Source: an uncultured cyanobacterium
Lineage (GTDB): Bacteria; Cyanobacteriota; Cyanobacteriia; PCC-6307; Cyanobiaceae
Direction: 5' to 3'
Assembly (NCBI GenBank): GCA_903831165.1
Contig: CAIKWV010000500.1
Span: 1 to 15,789, forward strand
DNA length: 15,789 nucleotides
In this document: one piece after another, positions 1 to 8,737 of the stretch
Layout: every line of letters starts with the position of its first letter
How positions within the stretch are numbered: the stretch's first letter is position 1
Made by a program: the position numbers and the translations under genes
Notes under the pieces: model-generated
Told to the model about the DNA's origin: nothing
Seen by the model: only the letters and a program-made list of their open reading frames with translations
Databases searched by the model: none

Positions 1-521
1 CGGATCGGCAACGCCAGCACCAGGCAGAAGGCATAGATCGCCACGATCTTCCAGAAGTCCTCGGCCTTGTAGGCCACCAGGGCATTCTCGATGTTGCGGG
101 CGACATAACTGATGCCGACATTGATGCCGTTGATCACCAGAATCAGCAGCGTGATCACCCCCAGCAGCAGCCAGGGCAACCAACGCCCCTGGCGCAACTT
201 GGCGCGCGCGGCCCCGAAGCAGAGCAGACCGGCGCCGAACAGCACCATCACCACCTTGCCCCAGGGCCCCGCCCAGATCGCGGCGACCTGCTGGGGCACC
301 CCCGGCAGGAAGCGGGCCTGCAGTTCCGGAATCCAGGCGCCGCTGGCGGCCACCGCCGCCGTCAGCAGCAGCAGGGTGAAGCCCACCACCACGGCGATCA
401 GGGCCACCACCAGCACCAGGAACTGGCCGGAGCTGGCGCCGTTGTCCAGCGGCAGGAAATAGGGCTGGGCCAGACGCTGCAGCTTGCCCAGCTGGTCGCG
501 GAACGCCTTGAAGGGGGTCAT
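1..521 (-). CDS. SbmA/BacA-like ABC transporter, permease N-terminus (partial)
   Basis: The reading frame starts at an ATG (519-521) and runs off the left edge, giving 173 residues of the N-terminus. A basic cytoplasmic start with the motif AQPYFLPLDN is followed by hydrophobic segments at about residues 33-60, 88-106 and 114-140, and a fourth beginning near 156 (FWKIVAIYAF). This pattern, including NGINVGISYVARNIENAL, is what I know from the ABC_membrane_2 domain of SbmA/BacA/YddA-like transporters, inner-membrane proteins with a fused C-terminal ATPase that move peptides, cobalamin or lipids. The ATPase domain would lie outside the window, so the substrate and the full-length state cannot be judged. 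No clear Shine-Dalgarno sequence precedes the ATG. The nearest upstream gene on this strand, the HIT protein, is 540 bp away, so the gene probably has its own promoter. The family call is fairly secure; the subfamily is inferred. Confidence 0.75.
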   Translation of the reverse strand, partial: MTPFKAFRDQLGKLQRLAQPYFLPLDNGASSGQFLVLVVALIAVVVGFTLLLLTAAVAASGAWIPELQARFLPGVPQQVAAIWAGPWGKVVMVLFGAGLLCFGAARAKLRQGRWLPWLLLGVITLLILVINGINVGISYVARNIENALVAYKAEDFWKIVAIYAFCLVLALPI

Positions 522-1061
522 GGAGCCTGGCGGATCCAGGCATTGTCGCCGCTCGCCCCGCCGGGCTGCGGTAGCGAGGAGTCAGGGACGGGTTGCGGGC
601 CGTTTCCCGAAGCCACATCGGGGCGCTGACGCTGCCGGCAAGCATTCGGGAGGCTCCGGACCAGCTTCATCGCCAGTTCCCGCAGCCCCATGCCCCATCC
701 CCCGGACGGGATGGCGATGCCCGCCTGGTGGGTGAACCGTCCCCTTGATTGGGACTCCAGCTGCAAAGGAACGAAATCGATCCCGATCGACCGTCTGCTC
801 TGAGCAAGCCGGCCGGTCCGAACGTTCCGCCTCGGCTGGGCCTTTGACGCAGCAGTCGATGGCCGGCGACGAGCGTGACCAAGGTCTCGTCCAGGCACGA
901 TCCACCCCAAGGCAACCTGGGCGCTCCCATGGGCTGCGGGCGGCCTCCAGGCATGAAAGGCGCCGCCTGCTGGCCATCGGCGGAGCGATCGGCCCCTGGT
1001 TGGTGGTGGTCAGCGGGTCCGGTTGGTGGTGCTCCGTCAGCTCCAGCAGGATCCGGCTGCC
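522..1061. other. Spacer without a supportable gene
   Basis: This 540-bp interval separates the HIT gene from the ABC transporter gene. Open frames exist on both strands, but their third codon positions are much less G/C-biased than in neighbouring genes and I recognise no domain. One short inverted repeat is visible: CCATCCC at 695-701 and GGGATGG at 708-714 with a 6-base loop. A competing pair is CATCGCCA (668-675) with TGGCGATG (712-719). Neither is followed by a T-run. I see no tRNA, riboswitch or promoter I would defend. Confidence 0.5.
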
Positions 1062-3188
<2,127 letters not shown>

Positions 3189-3202
3189 TCAGGGGCAGGA
3201 GT

Positions 3203-3234
3203 GTTGCCGCATCGGTCCGGGCCGATGGGGCAAC
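3203..3234. other. Strong stem-loop downstream of comM
   Basis: GTTGCC (3203-3208) pairs with GGCAAC (3229-3234), and CATCGG (3210-3215) pairs with CCGATG (3222-3227). The two stems are separated by a single G-G mismatch, and the apex is the 6-base loop TCCGGG. It lies 93 bp past the comM stop codon. There is no T-run on either side, so it is not a classical intrinsic terminator. It could still protect the comM mRNA 3' end, stop transcription by another mechanism, or be left over from an insertion. Confidence 0.5.
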
Positions 3235-3567
3235 CAGAGCTTGTTCAAGAGTTCGCTGAACATCCTCACGGCAAGGCATCGCTGTCGCTGCTGAACCGGC
3301 CGCAGCGAGCGATGGCCAGTCTCGAAGTCCATAAACTTCAGGGTGCCGCTATGGCTGACCTGGCTGATTGTTGAGTTGGAACGGATCCAGGATTTCTGGT
3401 CAGTACAATCCACCTCATGTCGTGCCAACGAGAGCCTTGGTTGATGCTTCCATCACCCTCAGGTGATCAGATGATGCTCTGTTGGCAGTGAACAACTCCG
3501 TCAATCCTGGCTCGCTAACGGGCGGGTAAGCCTGGCTGAAGCAGGTCTTTCCTGAGACACTTAGGGA

Positions 3568-3624
3568 GACTCTGGATAACCCTTCCCTATCTCCCGGGGA
3601 GATAGGGAAATCCCTGCCAGAGTC
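3568..3624. repeat. 57-bp two-tier inverted repeat (palindromic element)
   Basis: An outer stem of 8 bp (GACTCTGG, 3568-3575; CCAGAGTC, 3617-3624) encloses a perfect 13-bp inner stem (TTCCCTATCTCCC, 3583-3595; GGGAGATAGGGAA, 3597-3609) around a single G at 3596. Between the stems lies a symmetrical 7/7-base unpaired block (3576-3582 and 3610-3616). Each half is therefore exactly 28 bases, with 21 positions matching and all mismatches concentrated in the central seven. Flanking bases do not extend the match. The form resembles two abutting insertion-sequence ends, a miniature palindromic repeat, or a dimeric protein-binding site. There is no T-tract for termination. I do not recognise the family. 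Confidence 0.8.
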
Positions 3625-3723
3625 AGCAGCGAGGCGGGTAACGAGCTTGTTGTCCAGGGCTTCCTTAGGCTTGAGAAATCGCACGCTTCCGTTCAGGCCC
3701 TGACGATGTTCCAGCAACCCCCG

Positions 3724-4111
3724 ATGCGCCATACACTCGGCACTTTTCATACAGCGTTGCTGCTCACGGCCTTGAGCAGCAACGCCCTGCTGATCGGTGT
3801 CGACACGGCGCGGGCCAAGGGCCGCATCGCTGGTCTTCGCGCCAGCAGCCGTGCCATCGAACTGGCCAGCGCCAGACTCGCTCAGTGGGCTTGGACGTCA
3901 GGTCCGGGTTGCCACGGTCTACACCGGCGATCTGATCAACGGCAAGAAGGTGGTGCGTTCACTGAATACCGATGATCTGGAGCCGGGGAAGAAACACCGG
4001 CTCTATTTCCAGGGTGTGCAGATGGCCTCGGGACAGTCGCCGCGGTGCCCGACGCGATGGCTGAAAAATGCTCCGCAACTCAGCGTCGACGGCCAGACAT
4101 GCCCTGAATAG
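3724..4111 (+). pseudogene. Remnant of a secreted desuccinylase/aspartoacylase-like protein
   Basis: From the ATG at 3724 one frame encodes a basic start followed by a hydrophobic stretch (TALLLTALSSNALLIGV) that looks like a signal peptide. Coding-like codons continue to about 3885. Similarity then moves to another forward frame from about 3885-3900, with codon use typical of local genes: VRVATVYTGDLINGKKVV, then LEPGKKHRLYFQGVQM and ASGQ. I recall such segments from N-terminal parts of predicted periplasmic succinylglutamate desuccinylase/aspartoacylase (M14-like) deacylases. These normally continue into a zinc-binding catalytic domain of more than 200 residues with an HGDE-type motif. Here recognisable similarity stops near 4030 and the frame closes at 4111, so there is both a frameshift and loss of the catalytic domain. 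The family assignment comes from memory of motifs and is moderate; the broken state is clear if the assignment is right. Confidence 0.55.
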
Positions 4112-4456
4112 GCCTCGTTATTGGCCTGGAGTGAGAGCGAGATCTCAGAACGTGAGGGTCATCGCCGAAACGGTTGACCGGCAGGTTGTCCGGAGCTTCC
4201 CAGGCCGAATCGGGTTGAACCAGTGGGTCCGCGAAGGTCGGGAGGTTTCAGCCCGCGGAGGGGTTGCTGATCGCAAGTTTTTCAACGGGCTCCGGAGCCG
4301 ATCGAGCGATGCCGGGGTGCGTTCCCGGGCTCCCTGGATCACGCAGCTTCAACTGACCACCATCGAGCTCAGGCTGCTACCCGGAGATGACAGACGGCCT
4401 TGAGCGCCGCAGGGATGGAGGTCTTGGTGGAGGTAGCCGGGCGAAGGGGCGCCATC
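4112..4456. other. Non-coding or degenerate stretch before rpsU
   Basis: This 345-bp interval lies between the deacylase remnant and the rpsU terminator. A forward frame stays open through most of it (to 4403) but encodes an arginine-rich product I do not recognise, with little codon bias. A 12-base perfect palindrome, GGCTCCGGAGCC, sits at 4288-4299. I could not find the missing zinc-binding part of the deacylase here in any forward frame. Confidence 0.4.
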
Positions 4457-4482
4457 AAAAAAAGCCCCGATGCTGTCGGGGC
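4457..4482 (-). terminator. Intrinsic terminator of rpsU
   Basis: On the minus strand GCCCCGA pairs with TCGGGGC around the loop CAGCA (stem 4464-4470 with 4476-4482), followed directly by seven Ts (4463-4457). It lies 50 bp past the rpsU stop codon. It is the only textbook Rho-independent terminator in the window and marks the end of the def-to-rpsU run of genes. Confidence 0.93.
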
Positions 4483-4532
4483 CGAGGATGACCAGGCCTG
4501 GCCGTCCAGAGAGCCTGTTGGCCCCTGAACGA

Positions 4533-4703
4533 TCAGCGGCGGCGACGGCGCTGCTGGGCCTTGCGCTTGTACTTCTCGGTGGGGGTCTCGTGGTGCCGCA
4601 GCCGCTTGAGATCGGCAAAGATGCCGGCCTTGGACACCTGGCGCTTGAAGCGACGCAGAGCGGATTCGATCCCTTCGTTTTCGCCGACGGTGACCTGGGT
4701 CAT
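4533..4703 (-). CDS. rpsU: 30S ribosomal protein S21 (bS21)
   Basis: A 56-residue, very basic protein: it opens [20 protein letters not shown], continues through the family core [19 protein letters not shown], and ends in the arginine-rich tail KAQQRRRRR. This is a full-length match to the short cyanobacterial form of bS21. In other bacteria bS21 sits on the small-subunit platform near the 3' end of 16S rRNA and assists mRNA start-site engagement. The ATG at 4701-4703 is the only sensible start, and it has no Shine-Dalgarno sequence. The gene is 58 bp downstream of the DUF3747 gene on the same strand and ends in a strong terminator. Co-transcription with that gene is plausible, though an internal promoter in the short gap cannot be excluded. 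Confidence 0.96.
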   Translation of the reverse strand: MTQVTVGENEGIESALRRFKRQVSKAGIFADLKRLRHHETPTEKYKRKAQQRRRRR

Positions 4704-4761
4704 GAAGTGCTGCTGAGGCGTGGCAATTCCGGCAATCTAGCAAGTGGGCGGGCCGGCCCCC

Positions 4762-5622
4762 TCAGAGGCTGGGAGGAGCTTTCGGCAGGGGGGACGCCTT
4801 GATGGGCGTCTTTGGCAGCGGCACTGCAGCGGCAGGCGTGGTGCTGGCGGCCCCAGCCCCGGTGGCAGCGAGAGGTCGCGGCGCGGTGGCGGCCCCACTG
4901 CTGGCCGGAGTTCCCGCTGCCGGCAGCGGAGCGGTGGCGCTGTTCGGGCTGGCCGCCCCGGGCCAGGCCTCGTTGAACAGATACACGTGGCCGAGATTGC
5001 GACCGCGGAACTGACGGCGCATCAACCGCCAACCAGGCTCGAAATCGAGCTTGTGGAAACCGCTGGCGGCTCCGCCGGCTCGGGCCACCACCATCTCGGG
5101 CCCCGCCCCGGCCTTGGTCGGCAAGGCCACCAGCAGGGTGTCACCGGCCTCACTGCGCACCAGCAGGCGGTAGGTGCCCGCCAGGTCGCTGGGCCCCACC
5201 CGCACGGAATAGCCGTTGGCGTCGATGTAACGGCTGCAGATGCCGGTGAAATCAATGGTGGCCAGCAGCGGATTGACCGCCGCCGGCTTGCCGGCGCCGA
5301 TGGCGAAACAGGGCTTGCGGCCGTTGACCTGTTCGTAGATGTTCAGCTGATAGCGGCCGCTGCTGCCGACGGGAGACGCCACCAGCACGAACCGCTGAGG
5401 GTCGAGTTCGGCCGCCGCAAACATCGACTGGGCCGTGGCGGCCTGGGGCCAGAGGGTGACAGAGGCGGCCAGGCTGCTGCCAACGGCCAGGGCGCCTGGA
5501 ATCGCGACGGGGCCGTGGGCAGCGATGGCACCGGCGACAGCCGTGGCGCTGGTCATGGCCGAAGCAGCCCGGGCGAGGGGGCCCCTGCAGCGCAGCAGCT
5601 CGGAAATCAGGGAAGAAAACAC
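4762..5622 (-). CDS. Secreted DUF3747 domain-containing protein
   Basis: A 286-residue exported protein. A long hydrophobic N-terminus ends near ATAQS (62-66), a likely signal-peptidase site. The DUF3747 domain spans about 68-220 and shows the hallmarks I know from the family: GRYQLNIYEQ (89-98), the PCF and GIC cysteines (105, 129), RYIDANGYSVRVG (131-143), PTKAGAGPEMVVAR (168-181) and FEPGWRLMRRQF (194-205). Residues 221-286 form a Pro/Ala/Ser-rich, probably disordered tail. DUF3747 is found in cyanobacteria and has no known biochemical role; the cell surface or periplasm is its likely place. The longest frame begins at a GTG (5620-5622) preceded by GAGAG; an internal ATG at 5556 (residue 23) would still leave a signal peptide and may be the true start. 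It is followed 58 bp later by rpsU. Confidence 0.9.
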   Translation of the reverse strand: MFSSLISELLRCRGPLARAASAMTSATAVAGAIAAHGPVAIPGALAVGSSLAASVTLWPQAATAQSMFAAAELDPQRFVLVASPVGSSGRYQLNIYEQVNGRKPCFAIGAGKPAAVNPLLATIDFTGICSRYIDANGYSVRVGPSDLAGTYRLLVRSEAGDTLLVALPTKAGAGPEMVVARAGGAASGFHKLDFEPGWRLMRRQFRGRNLGHVYLFNEAWPGAASPNSATAPLPAAGTPASSGAATAPRPLAATGAGAASTTPAAAVPLPKTPIKASPLPKAPPSL

Positions 5623-5749
5623 GTCGCTCTCTTGGCTCAGGGGGCGGGTCGGCCTGGTGAATCGTATGCAGCCTCGCGTCCTAACACCAGCCGCTGGAGT
5701 CCGATCGCAGACCGGCCTGCGGTCCCGCCCGATCAGCCGTTGAGAACGT

Positions 5750-5953
5750 TCAGGATGGTGTCGGCCTGTTGATGCGGATCGCCACCAACAGGGCCAGCAC
5801 GGTTCCAGGCAGGCTGGCGGCCAGGATCCAGCGGGTCACCTGAATCCCGAGATCGGGTTCGCCGTAGGCCAGCTCGAAGACCGAGCCGGTGGCGGCGATG
5901 CCCAGCACGCAGGCCAGGGCCAGGAACAGACCGGCCAGGGGTTTCATCGGCAT
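5750..5953 (-). CDS. Small two-helix membrane protein downstream of def
   Basis: This 67-residue peptide has two predicted membrane segments, at about residues 5-26 (PLAGLFLALACVLGIAATG) and 41-61 (WILAASLPGTVLALLVAIRI). They are joined by a short loop carrying FELAYGEPDLGIQ, which contains the only acidic residues. I know of similar small membrane proteins beside def in picocyanobacteria, but no function can be assigned. The start at 5953 is favoured over the second ATG (5947) because AAAGG (5959-5963) lies 5 bases upstream of the first and 11 from the second. The ribosome site overlaps the def stop codon and only 9 bp separate the genes, so it is almost certainly translated from the def transcript. 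Good ribosome site, hydrophobic pattern and placement argue for a real gene. Confidence 0.78.
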   Translation of the reverse strand: MPMKPLAGLFLALACVLGIAATGSVFELAYGEPDLGIQVTRWILAASLPGTVLALLVAIRINRPTPS

Positions 5954-5958
5954 CGCAA

Positions 5959-5963
5959 CCTTT
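5959..5963 (-). promoter_or_regulatory. Ribosome binding site of the small membrane protein
   Basis: AAAGG on the minus strand, 5 bases before the ATG at 5953 and touching the def stop codon (5963-5965). It decides between two nearby ATGs in favour of the first and suggests translational coupling to def. Confidence 0.6.
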
Positions 5964-6568
5964 CAGCGAATGGACTGGACGTGCTGTCGCTCGAAGCCCT
6001 GCTGCTTGAGCCCTTCGTTGAGGCTGAGCTCATCGGTGACGCGATCCACGAACAACACTCCGTTGAGATGGTCCATCTCGTGCTGGATGCAGCGGGCCAG
6101 CAGGCCATCGGCCTTGATCCGCCTGGGGCGGCCGTACTCATCGCGGAAGCTCACCTCGACGGTGGAGGGCCGCACCACATCGAGATAGACGCCGGGGATG
6201 CTCAGGCAACCCTCCTCGTAGGTGTTGAGTGAAGCGCCGGCGCCGGTGATCTCCGGGTTGATCAGCACGATCGGCGGATTGGCCGCCTCCTCAAAATCGA
6301 GATCGATCACCAGCAGCTGCTTCTGCACCCCCACCTGGGGCGCCGCCAGGCCGATGCCGCGGGCGGTGTACATGCAGCGCAGCATGTCGCGGGCCAGATC
6401 CCGGATGGATTCATCCACCTTGCTGATCCGCTTGGTGGCGTGGCGGAGCTCCCGATCACCGAGGCGATGAATGGCCAGGGGGGGCTCCTCGAGGGGCTGC
6501 TTCGGCACCATGAGGCTGCGGAAGCTCTGATCGGCCTTTCGCGCCAGTTGGGCGAAGCTACGCGCCAA
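5963..6568 (-). CDS. def: Peptide deformylase
   Basis: This metal enzyme removes the N-formyl group from nascent polypeptides at the ribosome. Numbered from the TTG at 6568 (201 residues), all three signatures are intact: GIGLAAPQ (71-78), EGCLSIPGV with metal ligand Cys121, and QHEMDH with ligands His163 and His167 and catalytic Glu164. The stretches SIPGVYLDVVRP and KADGLLARCIQHEMDHLNG are typical of cyanobacterial type 1B deformylases. I prefer TTG because AGGTGA (6573-6578) lies 4 bases before it and the product then begins ARSFAQLAR after the start residue, as I recall for picocyanobacterial homologues. The alternative ATG at 6593-6595 adds nine residues, has no ribosome site and overlaps a TACAAT box. 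Downstream lies the small membrane protein, and the divergent neighbour is an S9 peptidase. Confidence 0.97.
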   Translation of the reverse strand: MARSFAQLARKADQSFRSLMVPKQPLEEPPLAIHRLGDRELRHATKRISKVDESIRDLARDMLRCMYTARGIGLAAPQVGVQKQLLVIDLDFEEAANPPIVLINPEITGAGASLNTYEEGCLSIPGVYLDVVRPSTVEVSFRDEYGRPRRIKADGLLARCIQHEMDHLNGVLFVDRVTDELSLNEGLKQQGFERQHVQSIR

Positions 6569-6572
6569 TGGA

Positions 6573-6578
6573 TCACCT
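6573..6578 (-). promoter_or_regulatory. def: Shine-Dalgarno sequence deciding the def start
   Basis: AGGTGA on the minus strand is complementary to the usual 16S rRNA 3' tail over six bases and lies 4 bases before the TTG at 6566-6568. No comparable element precedes the upstream ATG at 6595. Confidence 0.55.
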
Positions 6579-6593
6579 GAATCGTTGGGGATC

Positions 6594-6599
6594 ATTGTA
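6594..6599 (-). promoter_or_regulatory. def: Possible -10 box of def
   Basis: TACAAT on the minus strand, one base from TATAAT. It overlaps the upstream ATG of the def frame, so transcription would start near 6587 and exclude that ATG from the message, consistent with the TTG start. I see no good -35 hexamer at 16-18 bases, which weakens the call, although -35 elements are often poor in picocyanobacteria. Confidence 0.35.
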
Positions 6600-6646
6600 G
6601 GAGTCACTGCCGGGAGACAGGGTTGGGAGGACCAGGGGAGCGGCGG

Positions 6647-8737
6647 ATGGGCCAGGGCGATGGGCCTCCGACCGCCCCGGCCGATGCGCCCGGAGCCAGC
6701 ACGCCTCAGGGGAGAACGTCCCGTCCGGGCGAGGCGCGACCCTGCCGGCCCCTGGCCGCAGCCCTGGCGGTGGCGGCCAGTCCCTCGCTCCGCGAACCCC
6801 GGCTTGAGGGCGGACGGCTGTTCTGGCTGGAGCAGCGCCCGGCGGAACAGGGCCGCACCACCCTGTTGATGCTGGCCGGCGCAGGACCGCCCCAGGAGCT
6901 CACACCCGGCCGCAATCTGCGCAGTCGGGTGCATGACTACGGCGGCGGCGGCTACGCGGTGGCCGGAACGACCCTGGTGTTCATCGACGACGGCGATCGC
7001 CAGCTCTGGCGGCTGGATCTGGCGGCCGGGGAAGGGGACGCGGCTGGCCCGCCGGCGCCGGCGCAGCGGCTGACGTCCCCCGCCGATCCGCCGCAGCCGC
7101 GGGCCTTCGCCGATGGCCTGATCGATCAGCGGCACCAGCGCTGGATCGGCGTGATGGAACTGGATGGCCGCGACCAGCTGGTCAGCGTGCCCCTGGCGGG
7201 CGGAGAGCCGCAGGTGCTCCATGGGCCCGCCGACTTCGTCGGCTACGCGGCGCTGAGCCCATCCGGCAGCCACCTGGCCTGGGTGGAGTGGCAGCAGCCC
7301 TGCATGCCCTGGGAGCGCAGCCAGCTGTGGCTTGGGCGCTTCGACCCGCAGGGCCAGCTGGTCGAGGTCCGTCGCCTGGCGGGTTCGGCCGCCGGCGAGG
7401 CCGTGGCGACCTCGGTGTTTCAGCCCCTCTGGGCTGGAGCGGACCTGGTGGTGGCCAATGACCGCAGCGGCTGGTGGAACCTGGAGCGGCTTGCCCAGGC
7501 CGAAACCCTGGCTGCCGAGGCCGAGCCCCACTGGCAGCCCCTGCTACCGATGGCGGCGGAATTCGCCATGCCCCAGTGGGTGTACGGCATGCGCACCACT
7601 GTCTGGGACGGCCGGCAGCTGCTGGCGGCGGCCTGCCGCAACGGCTGCTGGGACCTGGGAGCACTGGTACCGGACCCGACCGGCGAGGCCCCGATGCGCT
7701 GGCAGTCGCTGGAGCTGCCGTTCAACGATCTGGCGGCCCTCGACGCCGAGTCGGGACGCCTGGTGGCCCTGGCCGCCGCCCCCGATCGCGGCCCCGGCCT
7801 GCTGGATCTCGACACCGGCAGCGGTCGCTGGCAGCACCGGCCGGCCGCGGCCGATCCCCTGGAGCCGGAGGCGATCAGCCTGCCGCAGGAGCTCTGGTTC
7901 GAGGGCCATGGCGGCCTGCCCACCCAGGCTTGGTACTACCCGCCGGCGGGGGGCTCCCACCCGGACGCCCCCCTGTTGGTCAAGGGGCACAGCGGTCCGA
8001 CCGCCATGGCCCGCACCGGCCTGAGCCTGGCGATCCAGTTCTGGACCAGCCGGGGCTGGGGCGTGGTCGACGTGAACTACGGCGGCTCCACCGGTTTCGG
8101 GCGGGCCTATCGCGAGCGGCTCCAAGGCCAGTGGGGCGTGGTCGATGTGGCCGACTGCATCGCCGCCGCCCGCTCCCTGGTGGCCGCCGGCCAGGCCAGC
8201 GCCGAGCGGATCGCCATGGAGGGGGGCAGCGCCGCCGGCTTCACCGTGCTGGCGGCGCTCGGCCACGACGACACGATCCGGGCCGGCTCCTGCCGCTATC
8301 CGGTCACCGACCTGGCGGCCCTGGCCGGCGGTGACCATCGCTTTGAGGCGCGCGACTTCGACGGCCTGATCGGCCCCTGGCCGGCAGCCCGGGAAACCTA
8401 TGAGGCCCGCTCCCCGCTGCAGCAGGCCGAGCGCATCCGCCGCCCGGTGATCCTGTTCCACGGCCTTGAGGATCGGGTGGTGCCGCCGGAGCAGAGTGAG
8501 CGCCTCGCCCTGGTCCTGGGCCAGCAGGGCGTGCCCGTGCAGCTGCATCTGTTTCCGGACGAGGGTCACGGCTTCCGTAGCGGCGCTGTCCAGCAGCAGG
8601 TGCTGGAGGCGACCGAGGCCTTCTTCCGCCACCACTTCTTGCTCGAGGCGCCCCGCAGCGCCCAACCCCAACCCGAGCGAAGCCAAAGCGATGACCGCCC
8701 AAGCGGGCGGATGGGGCCTGAGGACTCCCCACCATGA
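6647..8737 (+). CDS. S9-family serine peptidase (acylaminoacyl-peptidase-like)
   Basis: A 696-residue, probably cytosolic peptidase: an N-terminal beta-propeller-like region (about 40-410) and an alpha/beta-hydrolase domain (about 415-665). S9 enzymes release dipeptides or acylated residues from short peptides, with the propeller gating access. The triad is Ser528 (MEGGSAAGF), Asp609 (HGLEDRVVP) and His641 (PDEGHGF). The nucleophile elbow is G-x-S-x-A followed by G, whereas the family normally has G-x-S-x-G. Other hallmarks are VDVNYGGSTGFGRAYRERL (474-492) and ARSPLQQAERIRRPVILFHG. The first 35 residues are low in complexity and not a signal peptide. The ATG at 6647 is preferred because AGGGGAG lies 6 bases before it; an in-frame TTG at 6623 would add eight residues. 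It is divergent from def and overlaps the next gene by ATGA. Confidence 0.92.
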   Translation: MGQGDGPPTAPADAPGASTPQGRTSRPGEARPCRPLAAALAVAASPSLREPRLEGGRLFWLEQRPAEQGRTTLLMLAGAGPPQELTPGRNLRSRVHDYGGGGYAVAGTTLVFIDDGDRQLWRLDLAAGEGDAAGPPAPAQRLTSPADPPQPRAFADGLIDQRHQRWIGVMELDGRDQLVSVPLAGGEPQVLHGPADFVGYAALSPSGSHLAWVEWQQPCMPWERSQLWLGRFDPQGQLVEVRRLAGSAAGEAVATSVFQPLWAGADLVVANDRSGWWNLERLAQAETLAAEAEPHWQPLLPMAAEFAMPQWVYGMRTTVWDGRQLLAAACRNGCWDLGALVPDPTGEAPMRWQSLELPFNDLAALDAESGRLVALAAAPDRGPGLLDLDTGSGRWQHRPAAADPLEPEAISLPQELWFEGHGGLPTQAWYYPPAGGSHPDAPLLVKGHSGPTAMARTGLSLAIQFWTSRGWGVVDVNYGGSTGFGRAYRERLQGQWGVVDVADCIAAARSLVAAGQASAERIAMEGGSAAGFTVLAALGHDDTIRAGSCRYPVTDLAALAGGDHRFEARDFDGLIGPWPAARETYEARSPLQQAERIRRPVILFHGLEDRVVPPEQSERLALVLGQQGVPVQLHLFPDEGHGFRSGAVQQQVLEATEAFFRHHFLLEAPRSAQPQPERSQSDDRPSGRMGPEDSPP

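Noticed and set aside
518..910. Minus-strand open frame of 130 codons ending with a four-base overlap on the ABC transporter start
   Set aside because: The overlap looks like translational coupling, but third codon positions are only weakly G/C-biased, the product is arginine-rich without any recognisable motif, and the frame begins at a TTG without a ribosome site.
3415..3750. Minus-strand open frame of 111 codons across the palindrome, considered as a transposase fragment
   Set aside because: No transposase motif or domain is recognisable, and it runs through the inverted repeat and the start of the deacylase remnant.
4068..4403. Forward open frame after the deacylase remnant
   Set aside because: Arginine-rich product, weak codon bias, no recognisable motif. 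It could be decayed sequence but does not support a gene call.
4744..5772. 342-codon forward frame opposite the DUF3747 gene
   Set aside because: Low-complexity Gly/Arg/Gln-rich shadow of a well-supported minus-strand gene.
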